Shown here in pieces: positions 1-7,698 of a stretch of DNA of 39,139 bases (positions within the stretch are counted from its first letter, which is position 1; every line of letters starts with the position of its first letter). Origin of the DNA: Tessaracoccus bendigoensis DSM 12906 (GTDB lineage: Bacteria; Actinomycetota; Actinomycetes; Propionibacteriales; Propionibacteriaceae). The DNA is taken from NCBI RefSeq assembly GCF_900141915.1, contig NZ_FQZG01000039.1, forward strand, positions 1-39,139. Reading direction: 5' to 3'. Position numbers and translations under genes: made by a program. The notes beneath the pieces are model-generated. The model had not been told where the DNA came from, did not search any database, and worked only from the letters and a program-made list of their open reading frames with translations.

Positions 1-2
1 CC

Positions 3-156
3 GGTTGAGCCGCCTCGCGAGGAACGAGCGAGGCGTGTCGAAACCACCTTGCGCACGATGCAGGGTCCTGACCCCACTTCTTGAGAGGGTCTGTGGGAAT
101 GGTCGCGTTGGTTTCGTCACGGTCCCCGGCGCTTCGGCGGTGGGACCGGCTCAACC
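3..156. repeat. Nested palindromic intergenic element, copy A (inverted relative to the 10.5 kb copies)
   Basis: Arms of about 43-47 nt (3-45 and 110-156) are inverted copies of one another, running from GGTTGAGCC to CGAAACC. Each arm also holds its own hairpin: CCTCGC/GCGAGG in the left arm and GGTCCC/GGGACC in the right. The central 64 nt match, in reverse complement, the centre of the copies at 10507-10792 (shared CGCGACCAT and TGCGCAAGGT), so this copy has the opposite orientation. No credible coding sequence lies here. Confidence 0.85.
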
Positions 157-246
157 GACGCGCGGCCCGGCTCAACCGACCCGCGGCCCGGCTCAACCGA
201 CCCGCGGACCGGCTCAACCGACCGACGACCCGGCTCCTCAACCGTC
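148..246. repeat. 21-bp tandem repeat made from the element's GGCTCAACC end
   Basis: GGCTCAACCG recurs at 148, 169, 190 and 211, a strict 21-bp period with spacers such as ACCCGCGGCCC. A degenerate CTCCTCAACCG copy follows near 234. It reads as a seven-residue PAQPTRG repeat in one frame, but that frame has no other coding character. The array grows directly out of the right end of the palindromic element and runs into the 3' end of the methyltransferase gene. Confidence 0.85.
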
Positions 247-1023
247 CGCCGGCCTCAATTCGTAGGCCAAGATCGCGGCCGCCGTCGCAACGTTCAAAGA
301 GTCCACGCGGTCGGTCATCGGGATGCGGACATGCAGGTCGGCCCCTTCCTGCCACGCCGCGCTCAACCCGGCGCCTTCCGTGCCCAGCAGCAGCGCGACC
401 CGCTCGGGAACCTGAATCCCCGGCAGCTCAACGGCAAGTGGCGACAGCGTCGCGGCGACCACGGTGAACCCGGCTGCGCGGAGCCGCTCCGGCCCCTCCC
501 CCAGCCCCAACCGCAGCCACGGCAACTCCAACGACCCGCCCATCGACGCCTTGACGGCTCTCCGGTACAGCGGGTCGGCCGAGCCGTGCGACAGCACCAA
601 CGCATCCCAACCGAGCCCCAACGCCACCCTGACGATGGCGCCGAGGTTGGTGTGGTCGACGATCTCCTCGCACACCAGCACCCGGGAGGCGTCCTTGACC
701 AAAGCCCAAGGCGCCTCTGGCGGCCGGTCGAACGAACCGAGCGCCCCGCGATGGACGTGGAACCCGCTGATCCGTTCAATCATCTCCTCAGAAGCCACAT
801 ACACAGGCAGCTCCGGCCACGCCCCCAGCAGCGGGGCCAGGCCCTCCAACCAGCGCGGCTGCAGCAGCATCCCGCGGGGGCGGCACCCGGCCGCGAAGGC
901 CCGCTGGATGATCTTCACTCCCTCCGCGATGAACCTGTCACCCGAGCGACGCAGCTGGGAATCCCTCAGCCCGGTGAAGTCGCGCAGGCGAGGGTCTGCG
1001 GGGTCGGTTACCTCGATCAGCAC
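238..1023 (-). CDS. TrmH/SpoU-family RNA 2'-O-methyltransferase
   Basis: A 261-residue SPOUT methyltransferase predicted to transfer a methyl group from S-adenosylmethionine to a ribose 2'-OH in rRNA or tRNA. The N-terminal 95 residues look like the substrate-binding domain (FIAEGVKIIQRA). The C-terminal knot carries the three SpoU motifs: HTNLGAIVR near residue 124, LLLGTEGAGLS near 212 and IPMTDRVDSLNVATAAAIL near 234. The exact target base cannot be told. The start is GTG at 1023, with no Shine-Dalgarno site but a TAGCCT box six bases upstream, so it is probably leaderless. The stop TGA falls inside a GGTTGAG motif of the adjoining repeat array. It is divergent from the pabB-pabC fusion, only 23 bp away. 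Confidence 0.88.
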   Translation of the reverse strand: MLIEVTDPADPRLRDFTGLRDSQLRRSGDRFIAEGVKIIQRAFAAGCRPRGMLLQPRWLEGLAPLLGAWPELPVYVASEEMIERISGFHVHRGALGSFDRPPEAPWALVKDASRVLVCEEIVDHTNLGAIVRVALGLGWDALVLSHGSADPLYRRAVKASMGGSLELPWLRLGLGEGPERLRAAGFTVVAATLSPLAVELPGIQVPERVALLLGTEGAGLSAAWQEGADLHVRIPMTDRVDSLNVATAAAILAYELRPADG

Positions 1024-1029
1024 GGCGCC

Positions 1030-1035
1030 AGGCTA
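1030..1035 (-). promoter_or_regulatory. -10 box of the TrmH-family gene
   Basis: TAGCCT on the minus strand, then six bases, then the GTG start. This fits a leaderless transcript. It shares two base pairs with the opposite -10 box at 1034-1039. Confidence 0.55.
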
Positions 1036-1039
1036 CCCT
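1034..1039 (+). promoter_or_regulatory. -10 box of the pabB-pabC gene
   Basis: TACCCT followed by seven bases and the ATG at 1047, with no Shine-Dalgarno site between, fits a leaderless start. The box overlaps the divergent TAGCCT box by two base pairs. Confidence 0.55.
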
Positions 1040-1046
1040 TGCCCGC

Positions 1047-2690
1047 ATGAAACCCTTCGCCCTGCTCGACGATGCGCAGGGCGGAACGCTCGAACTGCTC
1101 GATGATCTGGCCAGGGTGGATCCGGTCGATCCCGATACGCTTGACGACGCGCTGAACGACGGTTGGGCACGCGGGTGGCGCTCGCTGGCGTGGCTGCCCT
1201 ACGAGTGGGGCAAGGTCGACGGCGCCGTCTACTGGTTCGCCCGCACCGCGGCCCTCCATGCCTTCCCCGCGTCGGGCCCCGGGCACCTTTCGCCCCTCAC
1301 TCCAGACATCACACAGGCCGACCATGGCGCCGCCGTCGCCGTCCTTCACGAGGCGATCGCCGCAGGGGACAGCTATCAGGTCAACTACACATTCCGGCTG
1401 CGCGGGCGCCTCACCGGCGACCCGGTCGGCCTCTACCGCCGCCTGCGGCTCAGGCAGCCGACACCCTTCGGCCTGGTAGCTCACCTTCCAGAACCGGCCG
1501 ACCCGTGGACGCTCAGCCTCAGCCCCGAACTCTTCCTGCGGGTAGAAGGCGACCAGGTGACCGCCAGGCCCATGAAGGGCACCGCGACCGCCGACCTTCC
1601 CCCCACCGCGCTCTCTGCGGACCCGAAGAACCGGGCCGAGAACCTGATGATCGTCGACCTCCTCAGAAACGACCTGTCGCGGGTCGCGGACGGCGTGGAG
1701 GTCGTCGACCTGTTCGGCGTCGAACGCGTCGGCGACCTGTGGCAGATGTCGACGACGGTGCAGGGTCGGCTGCGCCCCGACGTCACTCCTGCGAGCCTGC
1801 TGCGGGCGACGTTCCCCTGTGGGTCGATCACCGGGGCTCCGAAGCTGTCGAGCATGGACCTCATCTCGCGGGTCGAGGCCTCACCTCGCGGCATCTACAC
1901 CGGGGCGCTCGGTACCATCGATCCCGGCGGCATGCGACTCAGCGTCGCGATCCGTACCCTCACCGTCGACGCCGCCTCGAATGCGACGCTGGGAATCGGT
2001 GCCGGGATCGTCGCCGACAGCGTCGCCGCCCTCGAATGGGAGGAGTCGTTGGCCAAGGCCACCTTCACGCGCCCGCCCATCCTGAAGGAGGCGCTCCGCG
2101 TGATCGACGGCGTCGCCCCGCTCAAGGCCTTCCACGAGAAGAGGCTGAGTGCCGCGGCAAACGAGCTCGGCTACCCGTTGCCCGACAACTGCATCGACGA
2201 CGCGGTCCGGGATACCCCGCCCGGGCTCTGGCGGCTCGGCCTCGACGTCGCCTCTGACGGCACCGTCGAGGTGACCAGGTCTCCCCTGGTACCCGTACAG
2301 GATGTGACGGTGCTGCTCGCGCAACGACCGTGGCCGGTCGGGCCGCTGACGCACCTCAAGACGTCCGAGCGGGCTCATCTCGATGAGGCCTGGCGAGGGG
2401 CAGAGATGTTTGGAGCGTTTGACGCGATCGGCTTCGACGAGGCGGGCCTGGTGCTGGAGGGCGGCCGCTGCAACGTGTTCGCGCTACTGGACGGACGGTG
2501 GGTCACCCCGCGGGCCGGGATGCTCCCGGGCGCGCAGCGGGCGGCGGTGCTCGACGATCCCTCGCTGCTCGGCACCGACCGCATCGATGAGGTCGACCTG
2601 GTGGTCGCCGACCTCCGACGCGCGGACCGTATCGTGGTCACCAATGCCGTCCGCGGCATCCTCAACGCGCATCTGGAGGAGCGTCCTTGA
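1047..2690 (+). CDS. Aminodeoxychorismate synthase component I fused to aminodeoxychorismate lyase (PabB-PabC)
   Basis: A 547-residue bifunctional folate enzyme. Residues about 1-350 are the chorismate-binding PabB half, which aminates chorismate to 4-amino-4-deoxychorismate. Its hallmarks are ENLMIVDLLRNDLSRV, the GSITGAPK loop with the PabB-type active-site lysine, and GIGAGIVADS. Residues about 355-547 are a class IV aminotransferase fold like PabC, which releases p-aminobenzoate and pyruvate. Its candidate PLP lysine is in THLKTSERAH, and GLVLEGGRCNVFAL follows. The glutaminase subunit PabA is not in the window. The start is ATG at 1047 behind a TACCCT box (leaderless). The stop overlaps the TTG start of the next gene (TTGA), so the two are probably translationally coupled. 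A shared role with the permease is not evident. Confidence 0.9.
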   Translation: MKPFALLDDAQGGTLELLDDLARVDPVDPDTLDDALNDGWARGWRSLAWLPYEWGKVDGAVYWFARTAALHAFPASGPGHLSPLTPDITQADHGAAVAVLHEAIAAGDSYQVNYTFRLRGRLTGDPVGLYRRLRLRQPTPFGLVAHLPEPADPWTLSLSPELFLRVEGDQVTARPMKGTATADLPPTALSADPKNRAENLMIVDLLRNDLSRVADGVEVVDLFGVERVGDLWQMSTTVQGRLRPDVTPASLLRATFPCGSITGAPKLSSMDLISRVEASPRGIYTGALGTIDPGGMRLSVAIRTLTVDAASNATLGIGAGIVADSVAALEWEESLAKATFTRPPILKEALRVIDGVAPLKAFHEKRLSAAANELGYPLPDNCIDDAVRDTPPGLWRLGLDVASDGTVEVTRSPLVPVQDVTVLLAQRPWPVGPLTHLKTSERAHLDEAWRGAEMFGAFDAIGFDEAGLVLEGGRCNVFALLDGRWVTPRAGMLPGAQRAAVLDDPSLLGTDRIDEVDLVVADLRRADRIVVTNAVRGILNAHLEERP

Positions 2691-3658
2691 AGCTCAAGCT
2701 TGATCCGAACCTGATGATCATCCTCGGTTCGCTGGCCCTTGGCCTGTCGTTGCCCGTTTCGGGCACCTCTGCGGACGTGTTGAATGTGATCGAGAAGGTC
2801 GCCATCTTCGTGCTGTTCTTCGGTTACGGGGCACGCCTATCGGCCGCAGAATCGCTGGCCGGGTTGAAGAACTGGAAGCTCCACGTCGCGATCCTCGGTA
2901 CGACTTTCGTGGTCTACCCATTGATGTCGCTGCCGATGCGGTGGCTGCCCGAGGCATGGGTCTCCACCCCGATCCGGATGGGGCTGATCTTCCTGTGCCT
3001 AGTGCCATCGACGGTGCAGTCGTCCATCACTTTCACGTCTCTGGCCCGCGGCAACATCGCCGCCGCCATGGTGTCGGCGACCGCGTCCAACGTGCTCGGG
3101 GTGCTGTTCACCCCGCTTCTGGTGATGCTGCTGATCCCCGACGCGGGCGGGGGCAGCGTGGGTGCCGGGCAGCTGGTCAACGTCGTGCTGCAACTACTGC
3201 TCCCGTTCTTCCTCGGCCAACTCTCCCGGTTCGCCACCGCCGAGTTCATGTCGAAACACAAAGCGCGCCTGAAGTACCTGGACCAGGGCGTGATCTGCCT
3301 GATCGTCTACGCGGCCTTCTCCGACCTGCGGGTCTCGGGCGTGTGGCGCCAGCTCCAGATCGGCGACCTGATCGGCGTGCTTGTGATCGTCGCCGTGCTG
3401 CTGACCTTCATGTTCTGGTTCACCTGGCATCTCGGGAAATGGATGGGGATGCCGCGCGGAGACCAGATCGCCCTGCTGTTCTGCGGCACGAAGAAGTCGC
3501 TTGCCACCGGGGTCCCGATGGCGAGCGTCCTGTTCAGCGGGCCGGTCGTCAGCGTGCTGGTGATCCCACTGATGCTCTACCACCAGTCCCAGCTGATCGT
3601 CAGCTCCGTCCTCGCCGGACGGCTCCGGGAAACGATGCCAGAGCCGCCATCGGCCTGA
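2687..3658 (+). CDS. Bile acid:sodium symporter-like (SBF-like) membrane transporter
   Basis: A 323-residue integral membrane protein with about nine or ten hydrophobic segments. It has the conserved block LVPSTVQSSITFTSLARGN (about residues 105-123) and the late motif CGTKKSLATGVPMA near 265, both typical of the SBF-like branch related to E. coli YfeH. The family contains Na+-coupled carriers of organic anions, but the substrate of this branch is generally unknown. The start is TTG at 2687, chosen because GGAGGA at 2675-2680 sits six bases upstream and because the TTG overlaps the preceding stop. It ends 8 bp before the convergent SPFH gene, and no hairpin was seen between them. Confidence 0.82.
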   Translation: MKLKLDPNLMIILGSLALGLSLPVSGTSADVLNVIEKVAIFVLFFGYGARLSAAESLAGLKNWKLHVAILGTTFVVYPLMSLPMRWLPEAWVSTPIRMGLIFLCLVPSTVQSSITFTSLARGNIAAAMVSATASNVLGVLFTPLLVMLLIPDAGGGSVGAGQLVNVVLQLLLPFFLGQLSRFATAEFMSKHKARLKYLDQGVICLIVYAAFSDLRVSGVWRQLQIGDLIGVLVIVAVLLTFMFWFTWHLGKWMGMPRGDQIALLFCGTKKSLATGVPMASVLFSGPVVSVLVIPLMLYHQSQLIVSSVLAGRLRETMPEPPSA

Positions 3659-3666
3659 CCCCTGCT

Positions 3667-4833
3667 CTACTTCTCCACTTCCAGGTCGGGTTGCTCGGCC
3701 GGCTCGGGCTGCGCGGACGGCTCGGCCTGCCCGATTGCTGGAGTCTCGCCCGTGCTCCGCGACGGCAGGCGCCCGGCCTCCAGCGTCTTGGCGTCGGCGA
3801 TGGCCCGCTCGACGGTGGCGTTGGTGCGCCTCTGCTCACTCTCGGCATGGGCCTGGATCTCGGCGTGTACGTCCACCTTCTCGGGCGCCGCGAACTTCCT
3901 GACGGCGTGCGAAAGATAGTCGCGCACCTCCGGCTCGCCGCTGACCTGCCCGAGCCCCTTCAGGGCATCATTCAGCTCAGAAGGCACGATCCACACCTTG
4001 TTCGCGTCGCCCTGGGCCAGCTTCGGCATCATCTGCATGTACTCGTAGGCGAGCAGGGCCTGATCGGGTTCAGCAGCATGGATCGCGCTGAACACCGTCG
4101 AAATCGCCTGCGCCTCGCCCTCGGCCCGAAGCATCTGGGCCTGCCGTTCGGCCTGTGCGCGTAGCACCTGGGCCTCACGGTCGCCCTGCGCCCGGAGGAT
4201 CGCGGCCTCCCGATCGCCTCCGGCGGAGAGGATCATCGCCTGCCGCTCGCCTTCGGCCCGCAGGATCTGGGCACGCTTGTCGCGCTCGGCCCGGGCACCC
4301 TTCTCCATGGCATCGCGGATCGTGGGCGGTGGCTCGATGGCCCGCAGCTCGACCCGGTTGACCTTGATGCCCCATTTGCCGGTCGCCTCGTCGAGCACCA
4401 TCCGCAAGCGTTGGTTGATCTCCTCACGTGAGGTGAGCGCGGCTTCCAGATCCATCCCGCCGATGATGTTGCGCAGCGTCGTCATGGTGAGCTGCTCGAT
4501 GGCGGCCCGGTAGTCCTGCGCCTCATAGGCCGCCCGGCGTGGGTCGACGACCTGGTAGTAGATGACCGAGTCGATCGAAACCATCAGGTTGTCCTCGGTG
4601 ATCACGCCCTGCGGTGGGAAGGGGATTACCTGCTCGCGCATATCGAGGGTGTAGCGGATCTGGTCGAAAAATGGGATAACCAGGTGCGGGCCCGGTTCGA
4701 GCGCGCGCCGGAACTTGCCGAGCCGCTCGACCAGCGACACGTGTTGCTGGCGGATGATCTTCAAGGTTGCGGCAAGCATGAGCACCACCACCACCACCAG
4801 CACTATTAGTAGGATCACACTGAGTCCAGGCAT
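3667..4833 (-). CDS. SPFH/Band 7 (stomatin/HflK-like) membrane-anchored protein
   Basis: A 388-residue protein with one N-terminal membrane anchor (about residues 5-24, a run of V/L/I). A Band 7 domain follows (about 25-190): VSLVERLGKFRRALEPGPH, then TEDNLMVSIDSVIYYQVVDP. Next is a long charged helix (about 190-250) with an 11-residue periodicity of the ILRAxGxRxAQ type, as in oligomerising stomatins. The tail after about 350 is rich in P, E and A and looks disordered. Such proteins form ring-shaped scaffolds in functional membrane microdomains. AGGAGG lies five bases before the ATG. It is the last gene of ABC ATPase-NfeD-SPFH, 20 nt after NfeD. Pairing with NfeD is the classical arrangement. 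Confidence 0.9.
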   Translation of the reverse strand: MPGLSVILLIVLVVVVVLMLAATLKIIRQQHVSLVERLGKFRRALEPGPHLVIPFFDQIRYTLDMREQVIPFPPQGVITEDNLMVSIDSVIYYQVVDPRRAAYEAQDYRAAIEQLTMTTLRNIIGGMDLEAALTSREEINQRLRMVLDEATGKWGIKVNRVELRAIEPPPTIRDAMEKGARAERDKRAQILRAEGERQAMILSAGGDREAAILRAQGDREAQVLRAQAERQAQMLRAEGEAQAISTVFSAIHAAEPDQALLAYEYMQMMPKLAQGDANKVWIVPSELNDALKGLGQVSGEPEVRDYLSHAVRKFAAPEKVDVHAEIQAHAESEQRRTNATVERAIADAKTLEAGRLPSRSTGETPAIGQAEPSAQPEPAEQPDLEVEK

Positions 4834-4853
4834 GGCTGCCTCCTAAATTGCGG

Positions 4854-5330
4854 CTAACTTCCTAGTGCTTTCGAGGCCGGGTAGACGATCAGCGTGATGC
4901 CGTCCAGGGCGAAAACTTCGATGTCTTCACCGTTCTCGATGGGGATGCCGGGATCGTAGGCCCGCGCCTCCCAGATCTGTCCGTCGACCTTCACCTCACC
5001 CATCGACCCGGTGACCGCGCTGGTGGCGACCCCCTTTGAGCCGACGAGGTTGTCAAAGGTCGAGCGGTAGCCGGGCGCGTTGCGGACCCTGGCCAACAGC
5101 GTCGGACGGAGCAGGAACAGCGTTGCGACGGCGGTGATGACGGCGATCAGCACTTGGAGCCAGAGCAGCCCGGGAAATACGAGCGCGGTCACGCCACCCA
5201 TCAGAGCGCCGGATGCGAGCATCAGAAGCGTCAGGTCGAGCGTCAGGAGTTCGGCCGCGGCCAACCCGAGCCCCAGGATGCCCCAGGCGGCCCACAGGTT
5301 GCTCCGGACCCACTCCACGAACTCGTTCAT
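4854..5330 (-). CDS. NfeD-family membrane protein
   Basis: A 158-residue protein with an N-terminal amphipathic stretch and three or four membrane helices (about residues 12-80), including the acidic-hydrophobic LAAAELLTLDLTLLMLASGA. A soluble OB-fold NfeD domain follows (about 95-155): LVGSKGVATSAVTGSMGEVKV, then GEDIEVFALDGITLIV. NfeD proteins partner SPFH proteins, and the next gene is one. I chose ATG at 5330 over the upstream in-frame GTG at 5351. It forms an ATGA overlap with the ABC ATPase stop and has GAGGAG six bases upstream. Confidence 0.88.
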   Translation of the reverse strand: MNEFVEWVRSNLWAAWGILGLGLAAAELLTLDLTLLMLASGALMGGVTALVFPGLLWLQVLIAVITAVATLFLLRPTLLARVRNAPGYRSTFDNLVGSKGVATSAVTGSMGEVKVDGQIWEARAYDPGIPIENGEDIEVFALDGITLIVYPASKALGS

Positions 5331-6112
5331 CGCCTGCTCCTCGCCCCCCACCTGCCGTCGCGGTGCTCGACCGTGAGGGGCAGCCCGAAGGTCCGGCTCA
5401 AGTTCGCGTCCGTCAGCGTCTCATCGATCGGCCCGGCGGCGACGACCCTGCCCGCGTCGAGCAGCAGCGCGTGGGTGATGCCCCGGGGAATCTCCTCGAT
5501 GTGGTGTGTGACCAACACGGTCGCGGGGGACGCCGGGTCCTCGCAGAGCTGGGACAAGGTATCGACCAGCGCTTCGCGGCCTGCGAGGTCGAGCCCGCTG
5601 GCCGGTTCGTCCAGCAGCATCAGCTCCGGGTCCGGCATCAGGGCGCGGGCGATCTGGACGCGCTTGCGTTCGCCCTCACTGAGGGTCCCGAAGGTGCGCT
5701 CAGCGAGGTGATCGATCCGAAGAGACGCCAGCAAGCGTGTCGCACGCTCCATGTCGTAGTCGTCGTAGTCTTCTCGCCAGCGGCCGACGACCGCGTAGCC
5801 GGCCGACAACACGACGTCGCGGACCCGCTCACCTGCGGGGATCCGTTCGGCGAGCGAAGAGGAGGACAATCCGATTCGGGGACGCAACTCGAACACGTCG
5901 ACGGTGCCGATCACCTCGTCGAGGACGCCGACGACCCCCTCGCTCGGGTAGAGCTGCGCGCCCAACAACTGGATGAGCGTGGTCTTCCCGGCGCCGTTGG
6001 GCCCGATCACCACCCAGCGCTCGCCTTCTCCCACGACAAGTTCGACGGAATCGAGCAGAACCGCATTTCCACGTCGAACCGTCACGCCTGCAAGTTCAGC
6101 CACCATCGCCAT
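5327..6112 (-). CDS. Orphan ABC transporter ATP-binding protein (YlmA/ModF-like)
   Basis: A 261-residue single nucleotide-binding domain. Walker A is GPNGAGKTT near residue 38. The signature is LSEGERKR rather than LSGGQ, Walker B is ELMLLDEPASGLD, and the H-loop is VLVTHHIEEIP. LSEGE is usual in this soluble subgroup. No permease is adjacent. Instead the gene overlaps NfeD by ATGA, suggesting its partner is encoded elsewhere or that it works with the NfeD/SPFH membrane proteins. The second possibility is inference. The ATG at 6112 has TAGGTT six bases upstream and no Shine-Dalgarno site, so transcription may start at the codon itself. A second ATG two codons in is possible. Confidence 0.85.
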   Translation of the reverse strand: MAMVAELAGVTVRRGNAVLLDSVELVVGEGERWVVIGPNGAGKTTLIQLLGAQLYPSEGVVGVLDEVIGTVDVFELRPRIGLSSSSLAERIPAGERVRDVVLSAGYAVVGRWREDYDDYDMERATRLLASLRIDHLAERTFGTLSEGERKRVQIARALMPDPELMLLDEPASGLDLAGREALVDTLSQLCEDPASPATVLVTHHIEEIPRGITHALLLDAGRVVAAGPIDETLTDANLSRTFGLPLTVEHRDGRWGARSRR

Positions 6113-6118
6113 GCGTCA

Positions 6119-6124
6119 AACCTA
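6119..6124 (-). promoter_or_regulatory. -10 box of the ABC ATPase-NfeD-SPFH operon
   Basis: TAGGTT, six bases, then ATG at 6112: a leaderless arrangement. It lies in the 59-bp gap after fabI, so this set may be transcribed both from here and by read-through from fabG-fabI. Confidence 0.5.
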
Positions 6125-6171
6125 CCGGACCGGGCGAAACGACGGTGGCGCGCCACCCCGTCAGGAGTCGA

Positions 6172-6945
6172 TCACGCTCCGGTGGAGTGCAGGCCCCCGT
6201 CGACGTGGACCATCTCGCCGGTGGTGGCCGGGAACCAGTCGCTGAGCAGCGCGACGATCGCCTTGGCCGAGGGCACCGCGTCGGCCGGGTTCCAGCCGAG
6301 CGGTGCCCGTTCGCCCCAGATGTCGTTGAACGATGACGCGCCCGGGATGGCCTTCTTTGCAACGGTGTCGACGGGGCCGGCGGCCACCAGGTTGCAGCGG
6401 ATGCCGTCGGGGCCGAGGTAACGGGCGAGGTAGCGCGAGGTCGACTCGAGGGCTGCCTTCGCGACGCCCATCCAGTCGTAGGTCGGCCAGGACACGGTCG
6501 CGTCGAACGTGAGGCCCACGATGCTGGAGCCGCGGCCCAGCATGGGTCGCGCGGCCATCGTCAGCGACTGAAGCGAGTACGCGGAGATGTGCATCGCGTT
6601 GGCGACGGCGTCCCATCCGGTAGAGAGGAACTTGCCGCCCAACGCGGATTCGGGGTCGGCGTAGGCGATCGAGTGCACGATGCCGTCGAGCCGGTCGCCG
6701 AAATGCTCCGAGAGCTGCTCGGGGAGGGCCGCGAGGTGTTCGGGGTCGGTGACGTCGACCTCAATCAGCGGTGGCACGGTGTCGAGCCTCGAGATCGCCC
6801 GCTGAGCGGGGGCGACGGCCCTGCCCGCGGCTGAGACGACGACGTTGGCGCCCTCCCGCTGCGCGATGTCGACGACGGCGTACGCGATGGAGGTGCGCAT
6901 GGTCACGCCGGTGACCAGGATGTTCTTGCCTTCGAGGATTCCCAT
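6172..6945 (-). CDS. fabI: Enoyl-[acyl-carrier-protein] reductase, InhA-type
   Basis: A 257-residue short-chain dehydrogenase-like reductase that carries out the last step of fatty-acid elongation, reducing trans-2-enoyl-ACP with NAD(P)H. It begins like InhA (GILEGKNILVTGVTMRTSIA, the atypical FabI nucleotide-binding loop). It carries the FabI active site FDATVSWPTYDWMGVAK, with Tyr156 and Lys163 spaced Y-x6-K as in InhA Tyr158/Lys165. The C-terminal GEMVHVDGGLHS block is also typical. AGAAGG lies eight bases before ATG 6945. It follows fabG by 16 nt, the same order as mabA-inhA in mycobacteria. Cofactor preference cannot be read from the sequence. Confidence 0.93.
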   Translation of the reverse strand: MGILEGKNILVTGVTMRTSIAYAVVDIAQREGANVVVSAAGRAVAPAQRAISRLDTVPPLIEVDVTDPEHLAALPEQLSEHFGDRLDGIVHSIAYADPESALGGKFLSTGWDAVANAMHISAYSLQSLTMAARPMLGRGSSIVGLTFDATVSWPTYDWMGVAKAALESTSRYLARYLGPDGIRCNLVAAGPVDTVAKKAIPGASSFNDIWGERAPLGWNPADAVPSAKAIVALLSDWFPATTGEMVHVDGGLHSTGA

Positions 6946-6961
6946 GATCGATGCCTTCTCT

Positions 6962-7675
6962 TTAGTGGCCCATGCCGAGGCCGCCGTCGACAGGCAGCAC
7001 GGCTCCGGAGATGTAGCCGGCGTGTTCGCCGGCGAGGAACAGCGCCGCGTCGGCGACGTCGTCGACCGACCCGAGCCGGCCGGCCGGGATACGCGCCTTG
7101 TAGCCGGCGATGACGTCGTCGCTGAGCACGGCGGTCATGTCGGTCTCGATGAACCCGGGGGCGATCACGTTGGCGGTGACGTTCCGGGTGCCTAGCTCGC
7201 GGGTGAGGCTGCGCGCCATGCCGACCAGCGCCGACTTGCTGGACGAGTAGTTGATCTGGCCGGCGGATCCGAAGAGGCCGACGACCGACGAGATGAGGAT
7301 GACGCGGCCGAAGCGGCCCCGCATCATCGGACGGCTGGCGCGGCGGACGACGCGGAAGGTGCCAGTGAGGTTGGTGTCGATGACGGTGTTCCAGTCGTCG
7401 TCGGACATCCGCATGAGCAGGGTGTCCTTGGTGACGCCCGCGTTGGCGATGAGGATCTCAACCGGCCCGAGTTCCTTCTCGACGTTATCGAAGGCCAGGT
7501 CGACCTGGGCCTGGTCGGTGATGTCGCACACCACCCCGAGGACCCCTTCGGGCACGTCCCCCGAACGGTAGGTCGCCGCGACGCGGTACCCGGCGTCGCG
7601 GAACTTCTCTGCGATGGTGCGTCCGATGCCCTTTGAGCCACCGGTGACCAGGACTACTCGTGATTGATCTGCCAC
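6962..7675 (-). CDS. fabG: 3-oxoacyl-[acyl-carrier-protein] reductase
   Basis: A 237-residue classical short-chain dehydrogenase reducing beta-ketoacyl-ACP with NADPH. It shows the Rossmann motif TGGSKGIG near residue 10, the NAG motif (IANAGVTKDTLLMRM), the catalytic Ser in ILISSVVGLFG with YSSSK downstream, and the FabG ending GAVLPVDGGLGMGH. I chose GTG at 7675 (MADQSRVVLV) over the in-frame TTG three codons upstream. TAAGTT lies seven bases before the GTG, no Shine-Dalgarno site exists for either, and the protein then starts like its relatives. It forms an operon with fabI. Confidence 0.92.
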   Translation of the reverse strand: MADQSRVVLVTGGSKGIGRTIAEKFRDAGYRVAATYRSGDVPEGVLGVVCDITDQAQVDLAFDNVEKELGPVEILIANAGVTKDTLLMRMSDDDWNTVIDTNLTGTFRVVRRASRPMMRGRFGRVILISSVVGLFGSAGQINYSSSKSALVGMARSLTRELGTRNVTANVIAPGFIETDMTAVLSDDVIAGYKARIPAGRLGSVDDVADAALFLAGEHAGYISGAVLPVDGGLGMGH

Positions 7676-7682
7676 GAGGAGC

Positions 7683-7688
7683 AACTTA
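7683..7688 (-). promoter_or_regulatory. -10 box of fabG-fabI
   Basis: TAAGTT with seven bases to the GTG start and no ribosome-binding site. It lies in the 23-bp gap after the lipoprotein gene. Confidence 0.45.
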
Positions 7689-7698
7689 CCGCAGGGAG

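Noticed and set aside
81-467. Open frames reading the 21-bp array as PAQPTRG-type protein repeats
   Set aside because: The repeats are built from the palindromic element's end, the frame has no ribosome-binding site or family match, and it runs antisense into the methyltransferase gene.
2941-4164. Long plus-strand open frame across the SBF-like permease and the SPFH gene
   Set aside because: It overlaps two well-supported genes on opposite strands and its product is Arg/Pro-rich with no motif.
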